Assembly: GCF_000801105.2 (NCBI RefSeq) | Contig: NC_079514.1 | Coordinates: forward strand, 11,780,001-11,844,000 | DNA length: 64,000 bases | DNA from: Raphanus sativus | Taxonomy: Eukaryota; Streptophyta; Magnoliopsida; Brassicales; Brassicaceae | Direction: 5' to 3' | Part shown: positions 31,715 to 43,770 of the stretch, piece by piece | How the letters are laid out: every line of letters starts with the position of its first letter | How positions within the stretch are numbered: the first letter of the stretch is position 1 | The notes under the pieces: model-generated | Seen by the model: only the letters and a program-made list of their open reading frames with translations | Databases searched by the model: none | Told to the model about the DNA's origin: nothing | Translations under genes and position numbers: made by a program

Positions 31715-33845
31715 AGTGGAAAGGAAGCAAACTCCAGTGATATGGTGTGGAAGTAGGAATGTGATGGATTTAACAGACTTTAACCGAACATCAAGATCCT
31801 TTAAAAGAGGAGTGTAATCTTAAGTAATAATGCGGTTAGAAAACAAAATTGAAAGTAGGGTAGGAACCTGAACCTCACACCATTTGTACTAATATCTTCG
31901 AGTATTTAGATGCTTAATGAATGTCTTTTCCTCATATGTTTCTGTTAAGTCCTTTTCTGACATGTTTGTTTATTCAAAGCTATCTGCATATGGTGATGAT
32001 GATTGATAGAGACGTGTGTAAGCATGTTGAAGCTTGGCATATAGCAAGAAAATGATTTAGATGTAGACTTTAAATGGGTTCACGTGTGAACTTGGTAGCT
32101 GAGTACTTTACTTACTCTTGAAATCTGAAATATATCTTCTTAGTTCAACTACACAGAATGGTCCCTGCTTTGTTCTCTTGACATAATTTCTGACGCGTGA
32201 TTTACAGCACGTGAATGTGTATAATTTGAGGTATAACATTGATAATTTGCATTATTAGTATTAAAATTGTAATGTAACTGTAATGTGCATGGGTGTGAAT
32301 AATCTGAGATATTACTTGTCCCAATGCTTGAAACAGACACCCTAATTATTACAACAGAGTTTTATCAGACAGGGACAAAAAGATGAGACAGCAAAATATA
32401 TTACAGTGTTCATTGAGAAGATCTCTGTTGGTTTTAACTCTTTTTTTATCGTCTCTCGGAAATTGTCCAGCACCATGTGATGGAACTGTATAATTTTATC
32501 TCGAAACCAATCATTGTTCTTTGTTTTGTCTAATCACTTGGAGTGAAAAAAAGTGAATGGGATTGAAAGTGAATCCATTAAACGTTAACATACGTACGTA
32601 CACACACACGTATAGTGATGTATACACACACACGGGGTGTAGTTTGATCACGGGCTCGCTGACTATTACGAATCATGTTTTGGGACATTTAGATTCGCTT
32701 CCGTCATATCTTTAAGAGTTCTCTATCTTTAACCAATGCACACTTGGGGGTATCTGTGTTCAGTTTATTCAATGTTTTGTTTGACCTTTTAATACTATTT
32801 GCTAGAAAATGCCAAAAAGATGCTAGCACTCACTACGAAAGCCTTTTGGTCTTTTCGTTTTTTTTTATCAGACTCCTCCTTTGCTCCGTGGCTTCATCCT
32901 TCTGATCACCCTATACGCGTTAGATCATAGGCATGTTAATGCGAGCCATTGACCGAGGGCCGCCCGCCCATGAGGAAAGCAAACATTTCTTGGCTTGACT
33001 TGTATGGATAACCAAACTTTACCTAAACAACCAAAATTTCCCTAAGATTCCTCATCTTGCTGATTCTCCTTTCAGATAAAATTGTATCGTTTGTCAATGG
33101 TGCCTACTGCTATCATGTTGTTTTGTTTCTTTTTTTTTTTTTTAAATTGCCATTTCAGTTGATGTTATCGGGTTTTTTTAACACCATGTTGTAACAACTT
33201 TATTCAATAAGCCTTAAAAAAAAGACTCCAACCTTACTACTAGTTCTTTTAAAACTAAGTTTATGGGATGCTTGCATATGTATTTTATTTTCCAAATGTA
33301 ATTTGTTCAAGTAGCACTTTCCAGTTATCAAATTTGTTTGTTTTAGAAAATAGCTGGAATGTAATTCAAGCTTGCCAATTCTAATTGGACTACACCGAGC
33401 TATATATATTCCAGAAATATAGGTCAGAAATTTAAAAAATCCTACTGGGTTGGGTTCTTTTGAGCTTAGATAATAAGGCCAAGTCCAAGTGAGGTGAGGA
33501 TCACTTCAATCTATTTCTACTCAAATATAAAAACAAATGATGTGTGATGCATTGCATTTGCATAGGATGCTTGCCTTGATTGTCTGGTTAGCCCACACAA
33601 ATATATAAAAAGGAGTAGGAGAGGAGACCAAACAACAATAATGACAATCAAAGCGTTCAATGTACGAAGCGCGTGCAAGGAGACATATGATGCGTTGATA
33701 AAGGATCTCCTTTCGTTCCATGTGTATTGTATCTTATTGTTTTATCCTTACTTATTGTCTTTCATAAGTTGACCCTTACATTTTCTTTTCCTTCCTTATT
33801 TTTTTATATTTCCAATTATATGATTCAATTTTCTTTTATATTATA
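31715..33845. other. Intergenic DNA downstream of KRP3
   Basis: Includes the KRP3 3' UTR and a CA-rich run near 32595-32635. Small open frames exist but none has a recognisable domain, and I see no intact element ends. Confidence 0.4.
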
Positions 33846-34109
33846 CTCTATATATTTCATATTAAGTGTCATTTTAATATTTTTTGTTAGTAAAAAATAT
33901 CGCTGTACAATTTCAATATAATTTATACTTAATTTCAGTTCAATATTATTGTAAAATGCATTGATTTTATAAATAAATTTATTATTTATAATGCTATTGA
34001 TTAAATAGATGATATTAATTAAAACATAAATATATTCCAATCAGTTTCTTAATATATATATAAAAAATTAAAAATGTATAAGTGATAATTTTTTGCGAAA
34101 TGGAGGAAA
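33846..34109. mobile_element. Stowaway-type MITE, degenerate
   Basis: The left end CTCTATATATTTCATATTAA and right end GCGAAATGGAGGAAA are imperfect inverted repeats flanked by TA (33844-33845, 34110-34111). The interior shares the atgcattgattttataaata stretch with other copies. Confidence 0.72.
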
Positions 34110-34532
34110 TATAATTTCTTGATTTATCTCTCACATTCCCATAATCAACGGGAGCATACAGTTATTCCCATCATTTCAGTTTTTCAAATTGTTTGAAAGG
34201 TTTAGGTTTTAACTTATATGAACAAAAAGTTAAAGAACATATTTTTCAATGTTCTTGACAACAGTAAACCGACTTAGATAACACTAAAATTTCCAAATTT
34301 TATAAATAATATGAATTCACAAGAACACATACGGTGATGAAAAGGTTTGAAATGCAATTTTATTTTTTATGTTCTGTTAAGTAAGTCACCAATGCCATTT
34401 TATGTCAAAATTCGAATTATCAAATAATAATTAAACTAATCAAATATTTAAAAAACAGTTTTAAAAAAAACAACACAAAACAAAACACAATATGATCTAC
34501 ACTTGATAGTGTTGAGTTACCCAACAGAAAAA

Positions 34533-34580
<48 letters not shown>

Positions 34581-36428
34581 GAGTGGGTTTAAAAAAGTCT
34601 TGACGTGGTAGTAGATTAAAAAAAGAAGACAATGCTTTTGTTTGTATCTAATCAAAACCGAAAAGAAATAATGGAGGTCGAGAAAAACATCATTCTTACA
34701 TCTTTAGCTTTTGAATATCAACCAATTCATGGTGGTCAAGTGGTTGAAGAGTTCACCCTACAAGTTGATGAATCACTTGCACATCCTTACAGTGTTTATC
34801 CTATGCGAAAATTTATTTGCATTAAGCATTTCCAAAATATAATAAGCATGTGGATGTGAAACAAGAACGTGATTAGGGCCCTACTTGGTTCAAGCAATAA
34901 CACTAATCGACATCACACGCAAGTGCAACACAGCCCAACCAACAGAATATCAGTTTGTCTGATTTAGAATAATAGTCCGTTACTGTAGAGGGGCGAGTGT
35001 GACTTTACAAGTCTTTTTCGAAATATTAAATTTATGAATCAATGATTTACAATATTTAAGAAGAGATGTATGAGTCATACAGTGTTGACTTGACATGAGT
35101 ATTGTGTCAAATAATGAATAAACAGAGTTAATTCCAAGGGATGTGACGATGAGTCTTCGTCTGGAATGTGATAGCATCTATTTATATCAAAACAAAGTAG
35201 AATAAATTATAGTACTAAACAAGAGACATATGATACAAGTGTTAAAAAGTTTAACTATTACAAACTGATAGCTGCGGTCATCTGTTAGTTTTACTGTTTA
35301 CAGAAAGTTTATAAACATGAAAATTGAGTAACTGGAAATTATACTTTATAATCGAATAGAAAATTGTTCCTCTTTGTCTTGGAAATGAGCAAAAGGTATC
35401 AGGTAGAGGTAGTGCTGACGTGAGAGAGCGTGAAATAGTTTTTATAACTTTGCATTTGATGAGCTGATCACAAGCAAAACTAGCCGCTATGTAACCTTTT
35501 GATGCAGCGTCTAAAAGAATTGTTTGTCAGTTATCACTTTCTTGAGAGGCAAGGCCGCAAGGGCAACCTTGGTGGATTTGTATTTTGCTCATAACAGGGT
35601 TAAAATGCACGAGGTTTCTTGAATGAGAATGAGCTGAATAAGGAGAAGTTAGAAGCGGATCACCGGTGCCAAGTCTACTGATGAGCTACATCCAACTTTA
35701 TGATGATTTTTATTTTTATTTTTTTTTGAACTTATGATGATTCTTTGGAGTAAAAGTTTTGTAAGTTAAAAAAAAAAAAAAAGTTTTGTAAGTAAACTTC
35801 AAACTACTATTGTAATATTCTTTCTCACCCGCAAGAGGATAAAGAAAGGAAGAAGATAATGACAAATGATGACAAGAGACAAAGCAAACCAAAAAGATGT
35901 TTTAAGAAATGTAATAAAAATTCCAAAATTAACACTCCTTTTTTTCTTTTCTGCTTTAACTTTTCCCACTCGCAAATCATTTTCCCTTTGGATTGAAGCC
36001 TTTTGACACTTTTTCTCTTTTTTTTTCTTTCTCACACCTTTATCAGTATGTTTTCTTCTTTTTTTGCTCATATGTTTCTATGCCAACTTTGCATAGAATC
36101 TTTTTGATATCCCTAATAAAACGGAGCTTAATTTCACGTTTGACAATTGTTGCTTGAAAAAGTTTTGTTCTTGACATTTCAAAGAAGGAAGAAAAACTAT
36201 GGAGGGACAAGAAAAAGGGACCCAACTAAAGACAAAGACAAAAACTTTGGATTTGAACAGAACATGACCAGGTGTTATGATTAATGCTCATTCAACACTA
36301 CTATTACCATCATTATCTCTCTCTGAATTTGGAAATCTCCAGAGGAAAAACTAACCATAACCAAAACTACTACACTTAATTGGTTTCTTCTGCATCTTTT
36401 CTCTTGTTTTTGAACATAATTATTCTTC
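34110..36428. other. Intergenic DNA upstream of the NPH3-family gene
   Basis: Contains an (AT)n microsatellite near 34527-34577. An unrecognised 75-codon plus-strand open frame (34632-34859) includes the segment IHGGQVVEEFTLQVDES; I cannot assign it and give it little weight. The last few hundred bases are the likely promoter of the NPH3-family gene. Confidence 0.4.
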
Positions 36429-38532
36429 ATGGACAAACATCACAACCATCTTCTGCTACAGCATCATCAACTTCTCCATCATCACCAGAAGCTCTCTCTT
36501 GCTAAATCTTCTAGGCAAAGCTGTAGTGAATGGTATTGTTCTGTTCTCTTTGTTCTATTTTCACTGCCATCCTCTTAAGGTAACACACATAGATACAATT
36601 CTTTCCTCCAACTTGACAGGATCTTTCGAGACGTTCCAAGTGATATAACCATAGAAGTAAACGGAGGAAACTTTGCTCTTCACAAGGTATATATAATATT
36701 CATACTTACAAACATAACAGTGATATGTAGTTACTGAACCAACCAACGTTTGATTTCTCCATTTTCTCAGTTCCCTTTAGTCTCTAGAAGTGGAAGAATC
36801 AGGAGAATCGTGGCAGAACACAGAGACTCAGATATCTCCAAAGTGGAGCTTCTCAATCTCCCAGGAGGAGCCGAAACATTCGAGCTAGCAGCCAAGTTCT
36901 GCTACGGGATCAACTTCGAGATCACTTCATCAAACGTCGCGCAGCTCCTCTGCGTCTCTGACTACCTCGAGATGACAGAAGAGTACTCCAAAGACAACTT
37001 GGCTTCGAGAACAGAGGAGTATCTCGACAGCATTGTCTGCAAGAGCCTAGAGATGTGTGTCCAAGTCTTGAAACAGTCCGAGAGCCTTCTCCCTCTCGCG
37101 GACGAACTCAACATCGTGACTAGATGCATAGACGCCATCGCCTCCAAGGCCTGCGCTGAGCAGATCGCTTCTAGCTTCTCGCGTTTGGAGTACAGCAGCT
37201 CGGGGAGGCTTCACATGAGCAAGCAAGCTAAAGGTAACGATACAGGAGGAGACTGGTGGATCGAGGATCTTTCTGTTCTCAGGATCGATTTGTATCAGAG
37301 AGTGATGAACGCTATGAAGTGCCGTGGCGTGCGTCCAGAGAGTATAGGAGCTTCTCTGGTCAGTTACGCCGAGAGAGAGCTTACAAAGACAGGACATAAT
37401 GAACACGAACAAGCCATTGTTGAGACAGTCGTTGCTCTCCTCCCCGTTGAAAAGCTCGTTGTCCCCATAAGTTTCCTCTTCGGGTTGCTTAAAAGAGCAG
37501 TGATGCTCGACGCTTCGGTTTCATGCAGGCTTGACCTAGAGAGGAGGATCGGTTCTCAGCTTGACATGGCGACTCTAGACGATCTCTTGATCCCTTCTTT
37601 TCGTCACGACACTGTGTTCGAGATTGATACGGTTCACAGAATCTTGGTGAACTTCTCGCAGCAAGGAGGAGGAGATGACAGCGAGGATGAAGAGTCGGTG
37701 TTTGAATGCGAAGATAGTAGTCAGCATTCGCCTTCGCAGAGCGCAATGTTTAAAGTTGCAAAGCTTGTAGACAGTTACCTCGCTGAGATTGCTCCTGATG
37801 CTAACCTTGACCTTCCTAAGTTCTTGCTCATTGCTGAAGCTTTGCCGCTTCATGCTCGCACTCTGCATGATGGCTTGTACCGTGCCATTGATCTCTATCT
37901 TAAGGTAACGCTTCAAGACACTTTTGCTTTTCTTTGTCTTGTTGATTACTTAAGAGCTCTCTGACTCTCAGGCACATCAAGGAATATCAGATTCAGACAA
38001 GAAGAAGCTGTCGAAACTTATCGACTTCCAGAAACTCTCACAAGAGGCAGGAGCCCACGCTGCGCAGAACGAGCGGCTTCCTCTGCAGTCCATAGTTCAG
38101 GTTCTCTACTTTGAGCAGCTTAAGCTCAGAAGCTCCTTGTGCACTTCTTACTCAGACGAAGAGACAAAGCCAAAGCAGCAGCAACAGCAACAACAACAGT
38201 CATGGAGAATCAACAGCGGAGCTCTCAGCGCAGCAATGTCGCCAAAAGACAACTACGCGTCTCTGAGGAGAGAGAACCGGGAGCTGAAACTGGAGTTAAC
38301 TAGGTTGAGGATGAGACTCAACGATCTGGAGAAGGAGCATGTGTGTATGAAGAGAGATATGCAGAGGTCTCACTCGCGCAAATTCATGAGCAGTTTCTCA
38401 AAGAAGATGGGGAAGCTAAGCTTCTTTGGGAATAATCATCAGAGTTCATCGAGAGGATCAAGCTCTCCATCGAAGCAGTCTTTCAGAACTGATTCAAAGG
38501 TGATAGAGAGGACTTGCGCAAGCATGGATTGA
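36429..38532 (+). CDS. NPH3/RPT2-family BTB-NPH3 protein
   Basis: Four exons: 36429-36532, 36620-36686, 36771-37904 and 37972-38532, giving 621 residues in one frame. A His/Leu-rich start ([10 protein letters not shown]) precedes a BTB domain ([20 protein letters not shown]). The NPH3 domain begins at [19 protein letters not shown] and contains the conserved YFEQLKLR near its end. A coiled-coil follows ([20 protein letters not shown]), with a Ser-rich tail. Family members are plasma-membrane-associated adaptors, some acting as CUL3 substrate receptors in phototropin or auxin-transport signalling. The orthologue by position and sequence is Arabidopsis At5g48800, whose own function is not well defined. 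It is convergent with CB5-D, 248 bp away. Confidence 0.93.
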
Positions 38533-38780
38533 TCAGCTTATCATTTTTATTTCTTATATATTCTCTTTACCTGTTGCTGCTGCTTGTTAAGTGAGTGCCA
38601 AGACTAGGCTGTGAGTGAATGATATATTCTTGTAAAATGGATTTGATTTAATTAAAAGACAAACAAAAGTCTCTTACATAATCCAGTTTGTTGCAAAAAG
38701 AGAATATAATAATCTGAAGTCTTACAAAGACAGGCAGAGATAAAGGGGGCAAACACGTAGTACACATTCAAAGACACTCC

Positions 38781-39563
38781 TCAAGAGGAAGGGGTCTTGG
38801 TGTAAGAGCGGATACCGAGAGCCAAGCCTAAGATAAGAAGAGGAACAAGGAACTGAAGGATCTTAATGAGAAAATCGGAGCTCTGGGTAGACTGGGTGGT
38901 CTGGTTAGGAGGAGGAGGAACAAACTTGGTTTTGGCAGGGACAGTGGCGGAGTCGATATCACCGACGTAGTACTCATCAAGCATGGCTTTTGCAGTGGAA
39001 CTGTGTCCCACATCCTCAAAATCATCCGTCGCGTCTTTCCCTGAAAACCACCAACACAATTGGGAATATAATAAACTGTGTCATATGAAGTAACAAAAAC
39101 CAAGAGAGAGATGTGGTAAGAAGGGTGTTACCTGTAGAAGTCAAGATGACCTCGTCACCACCAGGATGGTCGTCCAAGAACTTTGTCACATCATAAACCT
39201 ATAATAATATGTCATCCATCAAAAAACATACATAAAACTGTTCAATGATAAGCTCAAGATACGTACGAGGAGAGAGTAGTTTCTTCTTAAAAGCAAATCA
39301 CAGTCAATAAAAGAATCAGTAGGATTTTTAGCAAACGGATCCAAAATTATCAGTGATTCAGAGCCATAAGATCAAGCAGATCTACGATTACAGTTTTTGA
39401 TAGTGGGATCGATCCAGATCGTAGCAAATCCGGGTCAAATAATGAGAGTTGAGAGAGAGAAGAGAAGGGGGGGAACCTTGCCATCGATGACGATCCAACA
39501 ATCCTGGCTGCTGCTATGCTCAGAAACCTCTGCCAAGGTGAACACTTTGCCGTCTCCGCCCAT
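38781..39563 (-). CDS. CB5-D: Cytochrome b5, CB5-D type
   Basis: Three exons on the minus strand: 39477-39563, 39132-39198 and 38781-39040, giving 137 residues. The haem domain has the HPGG motif (DDHPGGDE, His40) and the second axial histidine in FEDVGHSSTA (His64). A proline-rich linker (VPPPPNQ) leads to a C-terminal membrane anchor (FLIKILQFLVPLLILGLALG) and a short tail, the usual tail-anchored ER arrangement. Cytochrome b5 donates electrons to fatty-acid desaturases and hydroxylases and to some P450 enzymes; CB5-D supports syringyl lignin synthesis in Arabidopsis. It matches At5g48810. Confidence 0.95.
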
Positions 39564-40252
39564 CTCCTCCGATGATGATATCCTAAATTATTATTCAAAC
39601 ACAAACTAACAAGGTTTCTGGTTGGAAAGAAGTATGTAATTGGCTAAGCTTAATAGATCTGGCGCCCTCGGTCATAAATGCTATAATTAATTAGCTAAAT
39701 CATATTTTTTTTAATTAATTAACTGAATATTTTATTCCTTTTATTTTATTGGTTGATGAGATTCCTTTTTCTAATATATTTATAATAAAGTTATTAAATA
39801 TTTATCTCCTAGTTTCCCTCCACAAATCTATTATATAATGAGGGAGTTGGGGCTCTCCCTTGCTGCCACATCAGCGTTTTTGTGGGCCCCACTCACCTTT
39901 ACTTTTTTTTTTTTCTGAAAACGCGTTTCTTATAGGTTCATTATGGTTTTAATGGGCTTCGACTTCCTGGGCTTCGACTTTGGCGACTTTGGTGTGCGCC
40001 GTCAGAAATCAGGTCACCCGTTGCCTTCTTTGTCATCCTTCTTTTCATTCGATTCCTCTTCCGACAGTTTGGTTTTATTTCTCGATCTTAATGACTCTAC
40101 GCCCGATCTCTGCCGACGTCGCGATTTCTCTTCCTCTAACGGATTCTCCATCCTCCTATATATCCATGTCGTCTATGGTGAATTTTATTTGTCTCTGAAC
40201 TTTCCTTCTCTGCTTTTCCCCTTCGTTTACGTCTCTAAACTCTGGTGTGAAA

Positions 40253-41007
40253 ATGGCTTCATCAGGTGCTCACACTGCCGTCGCCTACTCCACATTCAAC
40301 ACTCTTCGTCTAGGCAGATCTGCTCAGACCGTCGTCGGTCGTCTCATCGGATTCTGGGACGGAGAGTTTATGAGGATAACGCTTCTCCTCCTCGATGAAC
40401 AGGTTCATATTGTTTATAATTTTTTTTTTGGTTTTTTTTTTTAAACAAGCTTTTAGTTTCTGTAATTTTATTTTACTCGAACAAGCTTTTCGTTTCTTCA
40501 TATATGAAAAACGATAAATTTATAATCATCTTTTATTTTACTGCAGATGCTGTGAGTGAAATACACTCTGTGCAGGGGTCCGATCTCAAGAACAATGCAG
40601 CTACCACCAGAGTTGTGGTCCGCCTCCTGATTGAATGGTACGTTATCTCTGACTCTTTCAAAATATAGTTAGGATATCAAGTTGTGTAACATCTATGTAG
40701 AGCTTCATAATGTCTTCATGTTAGCTTTAGCCTTGAACATGACTCCAACCTACTGTTGATAGTTGATTAATTGATTGTTGCGTTTTGCTTCTAAAATTAG
40801 TTTACAGTGTCTACTTATTGTTTCCACGACAGGAATGTAACTGTCTACCTATCTTTTTTTGGGAGACGATATCGGTGTGAGGAATGTGCTGCAGCAGATG
40901 GTCCGGAGATTTCAGACGCTCAGAAGAAACGCAAGCTCCCCCGTGTGTGGGTGGAAATAACAAATCCTATCGGCCCGTCAAGCGTCTTATCTATCTTTTT
41001 TTTTTAA
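40253..41007 (+). pseudogene. RPA1-like (OB-fold) gene remnant inside Helitron
   Basis: Three exon-like blocks are separated by GT-AG introns. 40253 to about 40401 encodes MASSGAHTAVAYSTFNTLRL and continues to LLLLDEQ. About 40547-40637 includes VQGSDLKNNAATTRVVVRLL. About 40833-41007 starts NVTVYLSFFG and then loses family resemblance. The blocks correspond to separated parts of plant RPA 70-kDa-subunit-like proteins; most of the first OB fold between blocks 1 and 2 is deleted. It is not a functional RPA subunit. Confidence 0.75.
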
Positions 41008-41008
41008 A

Positions 41009-41600
41009 CTGCTACTAGCTTTGTTTCCCATTATCAACTTTTTATGGTTTTCCTTCTTCATTTTTCCTCTGTTCGGATAAATTATCTCTGTTTCAGAATA
41101 TATTAGTGAATCTTTGACGGGTTTTACTAGATTATAAACTTAGCAATGATTTATTATTTTACTTTTAAATTTAATCCACTGTAAAAGGAATGCTTGATAC
41201 GCACGGGTTGCTGCTATTGAAACTCCTGACTAATGGTTAACTGCAGAGTATATGCTTTAAAGACTAAATGTTTGCTCTGTTTTGTTTAGCGATTCTCAAA
41301 GACAAGGTCAGTGAAGATGACGTAGGGTTATGTATGTTTTTTAAAACTGCTACTAGCTTTGCTTCCCATCAAAAACTGTGGATGTTTATCCTTTATCGTC
41401 GGATATTTTATCTCTGTTTCTGAATATTACAGAAATTTTGACGGGTTTTACTTGAATCTAAGCTTAGTAGTGGTCTTTTATTTTATTTTTAAAATGTATT
41501 CAAGATAGATAAAATTGTCGGTATAAACTTCTAAAAGGTAATGCTTGATACGTACGGCTTACTGCTTTAAAAACTATCACCAAATGGAAAAATGAAGAGT
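41009..41600 (+). repeat. Tandem duplication, period about 335 bp, inside the Helitron
   Basis: actgctactagcttt at about 41009 recurs near 41346. Both copies continue with ttatctctgtttc, gaatat, a gacgggttttact segment, a ttagca/ttagtag segment and gcttgatacg. Confidence 0.7.
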
Positions 41601-42944
41601 AATTCTTTGAAGAGTAAGTAGTTTTCTGATCTGTTGTTGCGATTTCAAATGTGGTTGATTTTAAAAAGATTACAAACATGAGATACTCATTCATTAGTAC
41701 AAACACAGACACTTGCCGGGCCAGAGGGGAAGCCACCCAAACCATCGATTAGGGCATCCAATTTAAAGAGGCATATTTTCTATAAATTTTTGTTACTATA
41801 TAGATAAAAATAATTTTATAAGATTTTTTAATTGAAACTATACTTATTGGACATTTTTACTTATGATATTTTGAAGGCATAATTCAAATACTGAAAAATT
41901 CTTTAAAATGATATTCATTCGAACATAAATAGTGGTATTTTACTTATGGAATTAATATTCTACAAGAATCAATGTCACAATAGATTAGAAAACCTACTAT
42001 AATATTTTTTTTGTTAAAGAATGAATGTTATATGACAATATAAATTATTTAGTGGGCATTTTTACTTATGAAATTTTGAAGGCATTTTTACTTATGATAT
42101 TTTAAAGGCATAATTCAAATACTGAAAATTTCTTTAAAGTGATATACATTCGAACATAATTAGTGATATTTTATTTATGGAATTATTATTCTACAAGAAT
42201 CAATGTCAAAATAGATTAGATCGCCTACTATAATATTTGTTTTTTAAAGAACGATTGTTATATGAAAAATATAAATTATTTAGTGTGCGTTTTAGAATAT
42301 AAGAATATCGATCATCACATATAAAAAATTTTGAAAAAGTAAAAATAGTTATTAGTAGTATAACATGTTATTTAAGAGATTACCTAAATTGACTTTGTTA
42401 TCGATCAAAACTGTTGTAAGAATTGACTATATTTATTTAATGAATGCTTTTACATGAAAAAATGCAAAAAAATATATTTTAATGTTTTATATTTACTGTT
42501 TTAGTTCAAAATTTTAAATTACTTTTATATTAGTTTTTTTATAATTTGAATACAAAATATTAAAAGGTATAGTTTTAAAATTGGATTAGGGCATTGTTAA
42601 ACGTTAGACCGGCACTGACTAGAAGCACGTAAGAATTTACTACTACACCATGACTACCCCAATTTTAAAACTTTTTTTTTGCTAAAAACCAATTTTTAAA
42701 CTTAAGATCTAAAAATATCAACACATATAAACAAACAATTAAATACTGAAAAATTTAACTACTGAAAAATAACAATTAAACATAATCAAAAACAGGAAAT
42801 AAATAACAAACCGTTAACTCCAAAAACTACTGCCTCTAAATAAATGGTCCTTAACAAAAACGTAAATTTTTTTTTGGAAAAATAACTCCAAATACCAACC
42901 GTCAATAGAACATATCTATAACACCATATCCTTTCACAAATAAC

Positions 42945-43249
42945 CAGGGGCGGCTTAGATGGGTGGGCAGAGAGTGCGACCGCCCCAGAGCCCAAAGGTC
43001 CAGTTTTTTTTTAGAATTGTTTTTGAAATTTTTAATAAATAAAAATGTAAATATAAATATAATTTAACTAAATTTAGTTATGTATATTTTAAAAACTAAA
43101 TTTATCTTGAAATTTTTCATACAAATAATATAATTGCTTAAATAATTATATTAAATTTTAGATTTTAACTAATTTTCAAAAAAAAATTGCCAAAAAACTA
43201 TATAATTTATTTTTGCCCAGGGGCCTAAAATGTTTATGAGCCGGCTCTG
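42945..43249. mobile_element. hAT-type MITE nested in the Helitron
   Basis: Termini CAGGGGCGGCT and AGCCGGCTCTG (inverted, imperfect) are flanked by perfect 8-bp target duplications CAAATAAC at 42937-42944 and 43250-43257. Noncoding, 305 bp. Confidence 0.88.
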
Positions 43250-43770
43250 CAAATAACACAGACATATTAACGAGCCACTTCTTTCTTATCATCTCTCACA
43301 CCAAACAAAATCTTGGAGCAAGTCCACAACATTCCTTAATCAAGAGACTAACCCATATTTGACTGACTTTAATAAGAGAGCACACCAATATCTTCTCTAC
43401 TAATCTTCAAGTTACTTTAATCATTATAGACTACAATCAAAATACTAAAGCAATAGATAACATCGATCTACTCATTACACACCTAAAGCGACGAAAATGA
43501 TATATGCATTATCTGCATTCGAGAAGTATGACTATCTACATATATCAATTCAACTATCATTTTAGTATCAACCTAATCAAACTGTTTCACTTCCAATGAT
43601 TCATTCATCAACATTATAGTTAACCCAAAAAAAACAAATGTTAACGTATAAAAATACAAATTCAGAAACACAAAACCACACAACGCATCGACAACATATC
43701 CAACCCCGCGCTTGCGCGGGGCTATGCCACTAGTATTAAGTAAGATACAGTTTCATTTTCTGTGGTTCAT

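Larger units (their letters stand above)
39827..43733 (+). mobile_element. Helitron of about 3.9 kb with RPA1-like remnant
   Basis: The 5' end TCTATTATATAATGAGG follows an A (39826). The 3' end has the hairpin CCCCGCGCTTGCGCGGGG, then ctatgccaCTAG (43730-43733), followed by T. Inside are a broken replication protein A large-subunit-like gene, a tandem duplication of about 335 bp, and a nested hAT MITE at 42945-43249. RPA-like genes are common cargo of plant Helitrons. No Rep/helicase remains, so it is non-autonomous. The pairing of these two ends as one element is an inference, supported by the RPA cargo between them. Confidence 0.75.

Noticed and set aside
34632..34859. 75-codon open frame as a novel small gene
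   Set aside because: No domain, no convincing splice partners, in AT-rich DNA; kept only as a note in the intergenic entry.
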